Below, piece by piece: positions 11,333-25,808 of a stretch of DNA of 64,000 nt. The stretch comes from Ptiloglossa arizonensis (Eukaryota; Arthropoda; Insecta; Hymenoptera; Colletidae). A program made the translations under genes and the position numbers. Under the pieces are notes generated by a model. It searched no databases and was not told the origin of the DNA. It saw only the letters and a list, made by a program, of their open reading frames with translations. Every line of letters starts with the position of its first letter. Within the stretch, counting starts at the first letter, position 1. The stretch lies in the NCBI RefSeq assembly GCF_051014685.1, contig NW_027478385.1, positions 9,424,001-9,488,000 on the forward strand, read 5' to 3'.

Positions 11333-14300
11333 AGGAATTTTTGGGTTAGGTCAATCCGTTCGCGAGATATGGGAGTTTGAAGCCAAGAAATGGTTGAGAA
11401 GGCAAAAAATTTTTCGCAATTCTGCTGCTCCATACGGTTAACCAGAATGGCCTAGAGAAAAAATACACATACCGTTGTAATCGGGCGAGTTTCTACTTTC
11501 AGACGCAACAGGAATATTTGGGTTAGGTCAATCCGTTCGCGAGATATGGGAGTTTGAAGCAAAGAAATGGTTGAGAAGACAACAAATTTTTCGCACTTCT
11601 GCTGCTCCAAACGCTTAACCAGAATGGCCTTGGGAAAAAATACACATACCGTTGTAATCGGGCGAGTTTCTACTTTCAGACGCAACAGGAATATTTGGGT
11701 TAGGTCTATCCGTTCGCGAGATATGGGAGTTTGAAGCAAAGAAATGGTTGAGAAGACAACAAATTTTTCGCACTTCTGCTTCTCCAAACGCTTAACCAGA
11801 ATGGCCTCGGGAAAAAATACACATACCGTTGTAATCGGGCGAGTTTCTACTTTCAGACGCAACAGGAATTTTTGGGTTAGGTCAATCCGTTCGCGAGATA
11901 TGGGAGTTTGAAGCCAAGAAATGGTTGAGAAGGCAAAAAGTTTTTCGCAATTCTGCTGCTCTAAACGCTTAACCAGAATGGCCTAGGGAAAAAATACACG
12001 TACCGCTGTAATCGGGCGAGTTTCTACTTTCAGATGCAATAGGAATTTTTGGGCTAGGTCAATCCGTTCGCGAGATATGGGAGTTTGAAGCCACGAAATG
12101 GTTGAGAAGGCAAAAAATTTTTAGCACTTCTGCTGCTCCAAACGCTTAACCAGAATGGCCTAGGGAAAAAATACACATACGGTTGTAATCGGGCGTGTTT
12201 CTACTTTCAGACGCAATAGGAATTTCTGGGTTAGGTCAATCCGTTCGCGAGATATGGGAGTTTGAAGCCAAGAAATGGTTGAGAAGAAAACAAATTTTTC
12301 GCACTTGTGCTGCTCCAAACGCTTAACCAGAATGGCCTTGGGAAAAAATACACATACCGTTGTAATCGGGCGAGTTTCTACTTTCAGATGAAACAGGAAT
12401 TTTTGGGTTAGGTCAACCCGTTCGCGAGATATGGGAGTTTGAACCCAAGAAATGGTTGAGAAGGCAAAAAATTTTTCGCAATTCTGCTGCTCCAAACGCT
12501 TATCCAGAATGGCCTAGGGAAAAAATACACATACCGCTGTAATCGGGTGAGTTTCTACTTTCAGCTGCAGTAGGAATTTTTGGGTTAGGTCAATCCGTTC
12601 GCGAGATATGGGAGTTTGAAGCCAAGAAATGGTTGAGAAGGCAAAAAATTTTTCGCAATTCTGCTGCTCCAAACGGTTAACCAGAATGGCCTAGGGAAAA
12701 AATACACATACCGTTGTAATCGGGCGAGTTTCTACTTTCAGACGCAAAAGGAATATTTGGGTTAGGTCAATCCGTTCGCGAGATATGGGAGTTTGAAGCA
12801 AAGAAATGGTTGAGAAGACAACAAATTTTTCGCAGTTCTGCTGCTCCAAACGCTTAACCAGAATGGCCTTGGGAAAAAATACACATACCGTTGTAATCGG
12901 GCGAGTTTCTACTTTCAGACGCAACAGGAATATTTGGGTTAGGTCTATCCGTTCGCGAGATATGGGAGTTTGAAGCAAAGAAATGGTTGAGAAGACAACA
13001 AATTTTTCGCACTTCTGCTTCTCCAAACGCTTAACCAGAATGGCCTTGGGAAAAAATACACATACCGTTGTAATCGGGCGAGTTTCTACTTTCAGACGCA
13101 ACAGGAATTTTTGGGTTAGGTCAATCCGTTCGCGAGATATGGGAGTTTGAAGCCAAGAAATGGTTGAGAAGGCAAAAAATTTTTCGCAATTCCGCTGCTC
13201 TAAACGCTTAACCAGAATGGCCTAGGGAAAAAATACACGTACCGCTGTAATCGGGCGAGTTTCTACTTTCAGATGCAATAGGAATTTTTGGGTTAGGTCA
13301 ATCCGTTCGCGAGATATGGGAGTTTGAAGCCAAGAAATGGTTGAGAAGGCAAAAAATTTTTCGCAATTCTGCTGCTCCAAACGCTTAACCAGAATGGCCT
13401 AGGGAAAAAATACACATACCGCTGTAATCGGGTGAGTTTCTACTTTCAGATGCAGTAGGAATTTTTGGGTTAGGTCAATCCGTTCGCGAGATATGGGAGT
13501 TTGAAGCCAAGAAATGGTTGAGAAGGCAAAAAATTTTTCGCAATTCTGCTGCTCCAAACGCTTAACCAGAATGGCCTAGGGAAAAAATACACATACCGCT
13601 GTAATCGGGTGAGTTTCTACTTTCAGATGCAGTAGGAATTTTTGGGTTAGGTCAATCCGTTCGCGAGATATGGGAGTTTGAAGCCAAGAAATGGTTGAGA
13701 AGGCAAACAATTTTTCGCAATTCTGCTGCTCCAAACGCTTAACCAGAATGGCCTAGGGAAAAAATACACATACCGTTGTAATCGGGCGAGTTTCTACTTT
13801 CAGACGCAACAGGAATTTTTGGGTTAGGTCAATCCGTTCGCGAGATATGGGAGTTTGAAGCCAAGAAATGGTTGAGAAGGCAAACAATTTTTCGCACTTC
13901 TGCTGCTTCAAACGCTTAACCAGAATGGCCTAGTGAAAAAATGCACATACCGTTGTAATCGGGAGAGTTTCTACTTTCAGATGCAATAGGAATTTTTGGG
14001 CTAGGTCAATCCGTTCGCGAGATATGGGAGTTTGAAGCCACGAAATGGTTGAGAAGGCAAAAAATTTTTAGCACTTCTGCTGCTCCAAACGCTTAACCAG
14101 AACGGCCTAGGGAAAAAATACACATACGGTTGTAATCGGGCGTGTTTCTACTTTCAGACGCAATAGGAATTTCTGGGTTAGGTCAATCCGTTCGCGAGAT
14201 ATGGGAGTTTGAAGCCAAGAAATGGTTGAGAAGAAAACAAATTTTTCGCACTTGTGCTGCTCCAAACGCTTAACCAGAATGGCCTTGGGAAAAAATACAC

Positions 14301-17300
14301 ATACCGTTGTAATCGGGCGAGTTTCTACTTTCAGATGAAACAGGAATTTTTGGGTTAGGTCAATCCGTTCGCGAGATATGGGAGTTTGAAGCCAAGAAAT
14401 GGTTGAGAAGGCAAAAAATTTTTCGCAATTCTGCTGCTCCATACGGTTAACCAGAATGGCCTAGAGAAAAAATACACATACCGTTGTAATCGGGCGAGTT
14501 TCTACTTTCAGACGCAACAGGAATATTTGGGTTAGGTCAATCCGTTCGCGAGATATGGGAGTTTGAAGCAAAGAAATGGTTGAGAAGACAACAAATTTTT
14601 CGCACTTCTGCTGCTCCAAACGCTTAACCAGAATGGCCTTGGGAAAAAATACACATACCGTTGTAATCGGGCGAGTTTCTACTTTCAGACGCAACAGGAA
14701 TATTTGGGTTAGGTCTATCCGTTCGCGAGATATGGGAGTTTGAAGCAAAGAAATGGTTGAGAAGACAACAAATTTTTCGCACTTCTGCTTCTCCAAACGC
14801 TTAACCAGAATGGCCTCGGGAAAAAATACACATACCGTTGTAATCGGGCGAGTTTCTACTTTCAGACGCAACAGGAATTTTTGGGTTAGGTCAATCCGTT
14901 CGCGAGATATGGGAGTTTGAAGCCAAGAAATGGTTGAGAAGGCAAAAAGTTTTTCGCAATTCTGCTGCTCTAAACGCTTAACCAGAATGGCCTAGGGAAA
15001 AAATACACGTACCGCTGTAATCGGGCGAGTTTCTACTTTCAGATGCAATAGGAATTTTTGGGCTAGGTCAATCCGTTCGCGAGATATGGGAGTTTGAAGC
15101 CACGAAATGGTTGAGAAGGCAAAAAATTTTTAGCACTTCTGCTGCTCCAAACGCTTAACCAGAATGGCCTAGGGAAAAAATACACATACGGTTGTAATCG
15201 GGCGTGTTTCTACTTTCAGACGCAATAGGAATTTCTGGGTTAGGTCAATCCGTTCGCGAGATATGGGAGTTTGAAGCCAAGAAATGGTTGAGAAGAAAAC
15301 AAATTTTTCGCACTTGTGCTGCTCCAAACGCTTAACCAGAATGGCCTTGGGAAAAAATACACATACCGTTGTAATCGGGCGAGTTTCTACTTTCAGATGA
15401 AACAGGAATTTTTGGGTTAGGTCAACCCGTTCGCGAGATATGGGAGTTTGAACCCAAGAAATGGTTGAGAAGGCAAAAAATTTTTCGCAATTCTGCTGCT
15501 CCAAACGCTTATCCAGAATGGCCTAGGGAAAAAATACACATACCGCTGTAATCGGGTGAGTTTCTACTTTCAGCTGCAGTAGGAATTTTTGGGTTAGGTC
15601 AATCCGTTCGCGAGATATGGGAGTTTGAAGCCAAGAAATGGTTGAGAAGGCAAAAAATTTTTCGCAATTCTGCTGCTCCAAACGGTTAACCAGAATGGCC
15701 TAGGGAAAAAATACACATACCGTTGTAATCGGGCGAGTTTCTACTTTCAGACGCAAAAGGAATATTTGGGTTAGGTCAATCCGTTCGCGAGATATGGGAG
15801 TTTGAAGCAAAGAAATGGTTGAGAAGACAACAAATTTTTCGCAGTTCTGCTGCTCCAAACGCTTAACCAGAATGGCCTTGGGAAAAAATACACATACCGT
15901 TGTAATCGGGCGAGTTTCTACTTTCAGACGCAACAGGAATATTTGGGTTAGGTCTATCCGTTCGCGAGATATGGGAGTTTGAAGCAAAGAAATGGTTGAG
16001 AAGACAACAAATTTTTCGCACTTCTGCTTCTCCAAACGCTTAACCAGAATGGCCTTGGGAAAAAATACACATACCGTTGTAATCGGGCGAGTTTCTACTT
16101 TCAGACGCAACAGGAATTTTTGGGTTAGGTCAATCCGTTCGCGAGATATGGGAGTTTGAAGCCAAGAAATGGTTGAGAAGGCAAAAAATTTTTCGCAATT
16201 CCGCTGCTCTAAACGCTTAACCAGAATGGCCTAGGGAAAAAATACACGTACCGCTGTAATCGGGCGAGTTTCTACTTTCAGATGCAATAGGAATTTTTGG
16301 GTTAGGTCAATCCGTTCGCGAGATATGGGAGTTTGAAGCCAAGAAATGGTTGAGAAGGCAAAAAATTTTTCGCAATTCTGCTGCTCCAAACGCTTAACCA
16401 GAATGGCCTAGGGAAAAAATACACATACCGCTGTAATCGGGTGAGTTTCTACTTTCAGATGCAGTAGGAATTTTTGGGTTAGGTCAATCCGTTCGCGAGA
16501 TATGGGAGTTTGAAGCCAAGAAATGGTTGAGAAGGCAAAAAATTTTTCGCAATTCTGCTGCTCCAAACGCTTAACCAGAATGGCCTAGGGAAAAAATACA
16601 CATACCGCTGTAATCGGGTGAGTTTCTACTTTCAGATGCAGTAGGAATTTTTGGGTTAGGTCAATCCGTTCGCGAGATATGGGAGTTTGAAGCCAAGAAA
16701 TGGTTGAGAAGGCAAACAATTTTTCGCAATTCTGCTGCTCCAAACGCTTAACCAGAATGGCCTAGGGAAAAAATACACATACCGTTGTAATCGGGCGAGT
16801 TTCTACTTTCAGACGCAACAGGAATTTTTGGGTTAGGTCAATCCGTTCGCGAGATATGGGAGTTTGAAGCCAAGAAATGGTTGAGAAGGCAAACAATTTT
16901 TCGCACTTCTGCTGCTTCAAACGCTTAACCAGAATGGCCTAGTGAAAAAATGCACATACCGTTGTAATCGGGAGAGTTTCTACTTTCAGATGCAATAGGA
17001 ATTTTTGGGCTAGGTCAATCCGTTCGCGAGATATGGGAGTTTGAAGCCACGAAATGGTTGAGAAGGCAAAAAATTTTTAGCACTTCTGCTGCTCCAAACG
17101 CTTAACCAGAACGGCCTAGGGAAAAAATACACATACGGTTGTAATCGGGCGTGTTTCTACTTTCAGACGCAATAGGAATTTCTGGGTTAGGTCAATCCGT
17201 TCGCGAGATATGGGAGTTTGAAGCCAAGAAATGGTTGAGAAGAAAACAAATTTTTCGCACTTGTGCTGCTCCAAACGCTTAACCAGAATGGCCTTGGGAA

Positions 17301-17399
17301 AAAATACACATACCGTTGTAATCGGGCGAGTTTCTACTTTCAGATGAAACAGGAATTTTTGGGTTAGGTCAATCCGTTCGCGAGATATGGGAGTTTGAA
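11333..17399 (+). repeat. 17-monomer tandem duplication (3009-bp offset), copies apparently identical
   Basis: Bases 11333-14390 match 14342-17399 at an offset of 3009 bp (17 x 177). Every rare marker I checked is shared: CATACGG (11431/14440), CCTAGAG (near 11452/14461), GGTCAACCCG (near 12411/15420), TCAGCTGCAG (near 12561/15570), GCAAAAGGAAT, TTCCGCTGCTC and GAACGGCC (near 14100/17109). I found no difference over about 3.06 kb, though I did not align every base by machine. This is the youngest or most recently homogenised duplication here, or an assembly duplication. Confidence 0.85.
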
Positions 17400-20300
17400 C
17401 CCAAGAAATGGTTGAGAAGGCAAAAAATTTTTCGCAATTCTGCTGCTCCAAACGCTTATCCAGAATGGCCTAGGGAAAAAATACACATACCGCTGTAATC
17501 GGGTGAGTTTCTACTTTCAGATGCAGTAGGAATTTTTGGGTTAGGTCAATCCGTTCGCGAGATATGGGAGTTTGAAGCCAAGAAATGGTTGAGAAGGCAA
17601 AAAATTTTTCGCAATTCTGCTGCTCCAAACGGTTAACCAGAATGGCCTAGGGAAAAAATACACATACCGTTGTAATCGGGCGAGTTTCTACTTTCAGACG
17701 CAACAGGAATATTTGGGTTAGGTCAATCCGTTCGCGAGATATGGGAGTTTGAAGCAAAGAAATGGTTGAGAAGACAACAAATTTTTCGCACTTCTGCTGC
17801 TCCAAACGCTTAACCAGAATGGCCTTGGGAAAAAATACACATACCGTTGTAATCGGGCGAGTTTCTACTTTCAGACGCAACAGGAATATTTGGGTTAGGT
17901 CTATCCGTTCGCGAGATATGGGAGTTTGAAGCAAAGAAATGGTTGAGAAGACAACAAATTTTTCGCACTTCTGCTTCTCCAAACGCTTAACCAGAATGGC
18001 CTTGGGAAAAAATACACATACCGTTGTAATCGGGCGAGTTTCTACTTTCAGACGCAACAGGAATTTTTGGGTTAGGTCAATCCGTTCGCGAGATATGGGA
18101 GTTTGAAGCCAAGAAATGGTTGAGAAGGCAAAAAATTTTTCGCAATTCTGCTGCTCTAAACGCTTAACCAGAATGGCCTAGGGAAAAAATACACGTACCG
18201 CTGTAATCGGGCGAGTTTCTACTTTCAGATGCAATAGGAATTTTTGGGTTAGGTCAATCCGTTCGCGAGATATGGGAGTTTGAAGCCAAGAAATGGTTGA
18301 GAAGGCAAAAAATTTTTCGCAATTCTGCTGCTCCAAACGCTTAACCAGAATAGCCTAGGGAAAAAATACACGTAACGCTGTAATCGGGCGAGTTTCTACT
18401 TTCAGATGCAATAGGAATTTTTGGGTTAGGTCAATCCGTTCGCGAGATATGGGAGTTTGAAGCCACGAAATGGTTGAGAAGGCAAAAAATTTTTAGCACT
18501 TCTGCTGCTCCAAACGCTTAACCAGAATGGCCTAGGGAAAAAATACACATACGGTTGTAATCGGGCGTGTTTCTACTTTCAGACGCAATAGGAATTTCTG
18601 GGTTAGGTCAATCCGTTCGCGAGATATGGGAGTTTGAAGCCAAGAAATGGTTGAGAAGAAAACAAATTTTTCGCACTTCTGCTGCTCCAAACGCTTAACC
18701 AGAATGGCCTTGGGAAAAAATACACATACCGTTGTAATCGGGCGAGTTTCTACTTTCAGATGAAACAGGAATTTTTGGGTTAGGTCAATCCGTTCGCGAG
18801 ATATGGGAGTTTGAACCCAAGAAATGGTTGAGAAGGCAAAAAATTTTTCGCAATTCTGCTGCTCCAAACGCTTATCCAGAATGGCCTAGGGAAAAAATAC
18901 ACATACCGCTGTAATCGGGTGAGTTTCTACTTTCAGATGCAGTAGGAATTTTTGGGTTAGGTCAATCCGTTCGCGAGATATGGGAGTTTGAAGCCAAGAA
19001 ATGGTTGAAAAGGCAAAAAATTTTTCGCAATTCTGCTGCTCCAAACGGTTAACCAGAATGGCCTAGGGAAAAAATACACATACCGTTGTAATCGGGCGAG
19101 TTTCTACTTTCAGACGCAACAGGAATATTTGGGTTAGGTCAATCCGTTCGCGAGATATGGGAGTTTGAAGCAAAGAAATGGTTGAGAAGACAACAAATTT
19201 TTCGCACTTCTGCTGCTCCAAACGCTTAACCAGAATGGCCTTGGGAAAAAATACACATACCGTTGTAATCGGGCGAGTTTCTACTTTCAGACGCAACAGG
19301 AATATTTGGGTTAGGTCTATCCGTTCGCGAGATATGGGAGTTTGAAGCAAAGAAATGGTTGAGAAGACAACAAATTTTTCGCACTTCTGCTGCTCCAAAC
19401 GCTTAACCAGAAGGGCCTTGGGAAAAAATACACATACCGTTGTAATCGGGCGAGTTTCTACTTTCAGACGCAACAGGAATTTTTGGGTTAGGTCAATCCG
19501 TTCGCGAGATATGGGAGTTTGAAGCCAAGAAATGGTTGAGAAGGCAAAAAATTTTTCGCAATTCTGCTGCTCTAAACGCTTAACCAGAATGGCCTAGGGA
19601 AAAAATACACGTACCGCTGTAATCGGGCGAGTTTCTACTTTCAGATGCAATAGGAATTTTTGGGTTAGGTCAATCCGTTCGCGAGATATGGGAGTTTGAA
19701 GCCAAGAAATGGTTGAGAAGGCAAAAAATTTTTCGCAATTCTGCTGCTCCAAACGCTTAACCAGAATGGCCTAGGGAAAAAATACACATACCGCTGTAAT
19801 CGGGTGAGTTTCTACTTTCAGATGCAGTAGGAATTTTTGGGTTAGGTCAATCCGTTCGCGAGATATGGGAGTTTGAAGCCAAGAAATGGTTGAGAAGGCA
19901 AAAAATTTTTCGCAATTCTGCTGCTCCAAACGCTTAACCAGAATGGCCTAGGGAAAAAATACACATACCGCTGTAATCGGGTGAGTTTCTACTTTCAGAT
20001 GCAGTAGGAATTTTTGGGTTAGGTCAATCCGTTCGCGAGATATGGGAGTTTGAAGCCAAGAAATGGTTGAGAAGGCAAACAATTTTTCGCAATTCTGCTG
20101 CTCCAAACGCTTAACCAGAATGGCCTAGGGAAAAAATACACATACCGTTGTAATCGGGCGAGTTTCTACTTTCAGACGCAACAGGAATTTTTGGGTTAGG
20201 TCAATCCTTTCGCGAGATACGGGAGTTTGAAGCCAAGAAATGGTTGAGAAGGCAAACAATTTTTCGCACTTGTGCTGCTCCAAACGCTTAACCAGAATGG

Positions 20301-20833
20301 CCTTGGGAAAAAATACACATACCGTTGCAATCGGGCGAGTTTCTACTTTCAGATGAAACAGGAATTTTTGGGTTAGGTCAATCCGTTCGCGAGATATGGG
20401 AGTTTGAACCCAAGAAATGGTTGAGAAGGCAAAAAATTTTTCGCAATTCTGCTGCTCCAAACGCTTATCCAGAATGGCCTAGGGAAAAAATACACATACC
20501 GTTGTAATCGGGCGAGTTTCTACTTTCAGACGCAACAAGAATATTTGGGTTATGTCAATCCGTTCGCGAGATATGGGAGTTTGAAGCAAAGAAATGGTTG
20601 AGAAGACAACAAATTTTTCGCACTTCTGCTGCTCCAAACGCTTAACCAGAATGGCCTTGGGAAAAATACACATACCGTTGTAATCGGGCGAGTTTCTACT
20701 TTCAGATGCAACAGGAATTTTTGGGTTAGGTCAATCCGTTCTCGAGATATGGGACTTTGAGGCCAAGAAATGGTTGAGAAGGCAAAAAATTTTTCGCAAT
20801 TCTGCTGTTCTAAACGCTTAACCAGAATGGCCT
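17400..20833 (+). repeat. Monomers continuing the first-domain pattern
   Basis: The segment starts with a GAACCCAAG unit and continues with subtypes seen in the preceding blocks. Distinctive units are AATAGCC with CACGTAACG near 18,370, GTTGAAAAGGC near 19,006, GAAGGGCC near 19,411, and a unit with TTTCGCGAGATACGGGA at 20208-20224. An A5 contraction at 20662 precedes a unit with CTCGAG at 20741. Bases from about 18,680 onward reappear at 26.8-30.2 kb. No gene or unrelated sequence is present. Confidence 0.7.
20208..20224 (+). other. Complete CENP-B core motif match
   Basis: The 17-mer TTTCGCGAGATACGGGA fulfils every fixed position of nTTCGnnnnAnnCGGGn, and its first base is also the preferred pyrimidine. 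It differs from the array consensus at position 1 (G to T) and position 13 (T to C). It is homologous to the site at 27995 through the 7787-bp offset. Confidence 0.5.
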
Positions 20834-23800
20834 GGGGAAAAAATACACATACCGTTGTAATCGGGCGAGTTTCTACTTTCAGACGCAACAGGAATATTTG
20901 GGTTAGGTCTATCCGTTCGCGAGATATGGGAGTTTGAAGCAAAGAAATGGTTGAGAAGACAACAAATTTTTCGCACTTCTGCTGCTCCAAACGCTTAACC
21001 AGAATGGCCTTGGGAAAAAATACACATACCGTTGTAATCGGGCGAGTTTCTTCTTTCAGACGCAACACGAATATTTGGGTTAGGTCTATCCGTTCGCGAG
21101 ATATGGGTGTTTGAAGCAAAGAAATGGTTGAGAAGACAACAAATTTTTCGCACTTCTGCTGATCCAAACGCTTAACCAGAATGGCCTTGGGAAAAAATAC
21201 ACATACCGTTGTAATCGGGCGAGTTTCTACTTTCAGACGCAACAGGAATTTTTGGGTTAGGTCAATCCGTTCGCGAGATATGGGAGTTTGAAGCCAAGAA
21301 ATGGTTGAGAAGGCAAAAAATTTTTCGCAATTCTGCTGCTCTAAACGCTTAACCAGAATGGCCTAGGGAAAAAATACACATACCGTTGTAATCGGGCGAG
21401 TTTCTACTTTCAGACACAACAGGAATTTTTGGGTTAGGTCAATCCGTTCGCGAGATATGGGAGTTTGAAGCCAAGAAATGGTTGAGAAGGCAAACAATTT
21501 TTCGCACTTCTGCTGCTTCAAACGCTTAACCAGAATGGCCTAGTGAAAAAATGCACATACCGTTGTAATCGGGAGAGTTTCTACTTTCAGATGCAATAGG
21601 AATTTTTGGGCTAGGTCAATCCGTTCGCGAGATATGGGAGTTTGAACCCAAGAAATGGTTGAGAAGGCAAAAAATTTTTCGCAATTCTGCTGCTCCAAAC
21701 GCTTATCCAGAATGGCCTAGGGAAAAAATACACATACCGCTGTAATCGGGTGAGTTTCTACTTTCAGATGCAGTAGGAATTTTTGGGTTAGGTCAATCCG
21801 TTCGCGAGATATGGGAGTTTGAAGCCAAGAAATGGTTGAGAAGGCAAAAAATTTTTCGCAATTCTGCTGCTCCAAACGGTTAACCAGAATGGCCTAGGGA
21901 AAAAATACACATACCGTTGTAATCGGGCGAGTTTCTACTTTCAGACGCAACAGGAATATTTGGGTTAGGTCAATCCGTTCGCGAGATATGGGAGTTTGAA
22001 GCAAAGAAATGGTTGAGAAGACAACAAATTTTTCGCACTTCTGCTGCTCCAAACGCTTAACCAGAATGGCCTTGGGAAAAAATACACATACCGTTGTAAT
22101 CGGGCGAGTTTCTACTTTCAGACGCAACAGGAATATTTGGGTTAGGTCTATCCGTTCGCGAGATATGGGAGTTTGAAGCAAAGATATGGTTGAGAAGACA
22201 ACAAATTTTTCGCACTTCTGCTTCTCCAAACGCTTAACCAGAATGGCCTTGGGAAAAAATACACATACCGTTGTAATCGGGCGAGTTTCTACTTTCAGAC
22301 GCAACAGGAATTTTTGGGTTAGGTCAATCCGTTCGCGAGATATGGGAGTTTGAAGCCAAGAAATGGTTGAGAAGGCAAAAAATTTTTCGCAATTCTGCTG
22401 CTCTAAACGCTTAACCAGAATGGCCTAGGGAAAAAATACACGTACCGCTGTAATCGGGCGAGTTTCTACTTTCAGATGCAATAGGAATTTTTGGGTTAGG
22501 TCAATCCGTTCGCGAGATATGGGAGTTTGAAGCCAAGAAATGGTTGAGAAGGCAAAAAATTTTTCGCAATTCTGCTGCTCCAAACGCTTAACCAGAATAG
22601 CCTAAGGAAAAAATACACATACCGCTGTAATCGGGTGAGTTTCTACTATCAGATGCAGTAGGAATTTTTGGGTTAGGTCAATCCGTTCGCGAGATATGGG
22701 AGTTTGAAGCCAAGAAATGGTTGAGAAGGCAAACAATTTTTCGCAATTCTGCTGCTCCAAACGCTTAACCAGAATGGCCTAGGGAAAAAATACACATACC
22801 GCTGTAATCGGGTGAGTTTCTACTTTCAGATGCAGTAGGAATTTTTGGGTGAGGTCAATCCGTTCGCGAGATATGGGAGTTTGAAGCCAAGAAATGGTTG
22901 AGAAGGCAAACAATTTTTCGCAATTCTGCTGCTCCAAACGCTTAACCAGAATGGCCTAGGGAAAAAATACACATACCGTTGTAATCGGGCGAGTTTCTAC
23001 TTTCAGACGCAACAGGAATTTTTGGGTTAGGTCAATCCGTTCGCGAGATATGGGAGTTTGAAGCCAAGAAATGGTTGAGAAGGCAAACAATTTTTCGCAC
23101 TTCTGCTGCTTCAAACGCTTAACCAGAATGGCCTAGTGAAAAAATGCACATACCGTTGTAATCGGGAGAGTTTCTACTTTCAGATGCAATAGGAATTTTT
23201 GGGCTAGGTCAATCCGTTCGCGAGATATGGGAGTTTGAAGCCACGAAATGGTTGAGAAGGCAAAAAATTTTTAGCACTTCTGCTGCTCCAAACGCTTAAC
23301 CAGAATGGCCTAGGGAAAAAATACACATACCGTTGTAATCGGGCGAGTTTCTACTTTCAGACGCAACAGGAATATTTGGGTTAGGTCTATCCGTTCGCGA
23401 GATATGGGAGTTTGAAGCAAAGAAATGGTTGAGAAGACAACAAATTTTTCGCACTTCTGCTGCTCCAAACGCTTAACCAGAATGGCCTTGGGAAAAAATA
23501 CACATACCGTTGTAATCGGGCGAGTTTCTTCTTTCAGACGCAACACGAATATTTGGGTTAGGTCTATCCGTTCGCGAGATATGGGTGTTTGAAGCAAAGA
23601 AATGGTTGAGAAGACAACAAATTTTTCGCACTTCTGCTGATCCAAACGCTTAACCAGAATGGCCTTGGGAAAAAATACACATACCGTTGTAATCGGGCGA
23701 GTTTCTACTTTCAGACGCAACAGGAATTTTTGGGTTAGGTCAATCCGTTCGCGAGATACGGGAGTTTGAAGCCAAGAAATGGTTGAGAAGGCAAAAAATT

Positions 23801-25808
23801 TTTCGCAATTCTGCTGCTCTAAACGCTTAACCAGAATGGCCTAGGGAAAAAATACACATACCGTTGTAATCGGGCGAGTTTCTACTTTCAGACGCAACAG
23901 GAATTTTTGGGTTAGGTCAATCCGTTCGCGAGATATGGGAGTTTGAAGCCAAGAAATGGTTGAGAAGGCAAACAATTTTTCGCACTTCTGCTGCTTCAAA
24001 CGCTTAACCAGAATGGCCTAGTGAAAAAATGCACATACCGTTGTAATCGGGAGAGTTTCTACTTTCAGATGCAATAGGAATTTTTGGGCTAGGTCAATCC
24101 GTTCGCGAGATATGGGAGTTTGAACCCAAGAAATGGTTGAGAAGGCAAAAAATTTTTCGCAATTCTGCTGCTCCAAACGCTTATCCAGAATGGCCTAGGG
24201 AAAAAATACACATACCGCTGTAATCGGGTGAGTTTCTACTTTCAGATGCAGTAGGAATTTTTGGGTTAGGTCAATCCGTTCGCGAGATATGGGAGTTTGA
24301 AGCCAAGAAATGGTTGAGAAGGCAAAAAATTTTTCGCAATTCTGCTGCTCCAAACGGTTAACCAGAATGGCCTAGGGAAAAAATACACATACCGTTGTAA
24401 TCGGGCGAGTTTCTACTTTCAGACGCAACAGGAATATTTGGGTTAGGTCAATCCGTTCGCGAGATATGGGAGTTTGAAGCAAAGAAATGGTTGAGAAGAC
24501 AACAAATTTTTCGCACTTCTGCTGCTCCAAACGCTTAACCAGAATGGCCTTGGGAAAAAATACACATACCGTTGTAATCGGGCGAGTTTCTACTTTCAGA
24601 CGCAACAGGAATATTTGGGTTAGGTCTATCCGTTCGCGAGATATGGGAGTTTGAAGCAAAGATATGGTTGAGAAGACAACAAATTTTTCGCACTTCTGCT
24701 TCTCCAAACGCTTAACCAGAATGGCCTTGGGAAAAAATACACATACCGTTGTAATCGGGCGAGTTTCTACTTTCAGACGCAACAGGAATTTTTGGGTTAG
24801 GTCAATCCGTTCGCGAGATATGGGAGTTTGAAGCCAAGAAATGGTTGAGAAGGCAAAAAATTTTTCGCAATTCTGCTGCTCTAAACGCTTAACCAGAATG
24901 GCCTAGGGAAAAAATACACGTACCGCTGTAATCGGGCGAGTTTCTACTTTCAGATGCAATAGGAATTTTTGGGTTAGGTCAATCCGTTCGCGAGATATGG
25001 GAGTTTGAAGCCAAGAAATGGTTGAGAAGGCAAAAAATTTTTCGCAATTCTGCTGCTCCAAACGCTTAACCAGAATAGCCTAAGGAAAAAATACACATAC
25101 CGCTGTAATCGGGTGAGTTTCTACTATCAGATGCAGTAGGAATTTTTGGGTTAGGTCAATCCGTTCGCGAGATATGGGAGTTTGAAGCCAAGAAATGGTT
25201 GAGAAGGCAAACAATTTTTCGCAATTCTGCTGCTCCAAACGCTTAACCAGAATGGCCTAGGGAAAAAATACACATACCGCTGTAATCGGGTGAGTTTCTA
25301 CTTTCAGATGCAGTAGGAATTTTTGGGTGAGGTCAATCCGTTCGCGAGATATGGGAGTTTGAAGCCAAGAAATGGTTGAGAAGGCAAACAATTTTTCGCA
25401 ATTCTGCTGCTCCAAACGCTTAACCAGAATGGCCTAGGGAAAAAATACACATACCGTTGTAATCGGGCGAGTTTCTACTTTCAGACGCAACAGGAATTTT
25501 TGGGTTAGGTCAATCCGTTCGCGAGATATGGGAGTTTGAAGCCAAGAAATGGTTGAGAAGGCAAACAATTTTTCGCACTTCTGCTGCTTCAAACGCTTAA
25601 CCAGAATGGCCTAGTGAAAAAATGCACATACCGTTGTAATCGGGAGAGTTTCTACTTTCAGATGCAATAGGAATTTTTGGGCTAGGTCAATCCGTTCGCG
25701 AGATATGGGAGTTTGAAGCCACGAAATGGTTGAGAAGGCAAAAAATTTTTAGCACTTCTGCTGCTCCAAACGCTTAACCAGAATGGCCTAGGGAAAAAAT
25801 ACACATAC
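20834..25808 (+). repeat. 14-monomer tandem duplication (2478-bp offset)
   Basis: Bases 20834-23330 match 23312-25808 at an offset of 2478 bp (14 x 177). Shared markers are GCAACACGAAT with ATGGGTGTTTG, GATATGGTTG, AATAGCCTAAGG, TCTACTATCAG and GGGTGAGGTC. Two differences were seen: GACACAAC near 21411 against GACGCAAC, and ATATGGG near 21278 against ATACGGG near 23756. The second difference completes the CENP-B core in the right copy. Confidence 0.85.
23747..23763 (+). other. Complete CENP-B core motif match
   Basis: GTTCGCGAGATACGGGA matches all fixed core positions. Its counterpart in the left copy of the 14-monomer duplication (21269-21285) has TGGG, so the C arose or was lost after that duplication, independently of the 20208/27995 pair. 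Confidence 0.5.
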
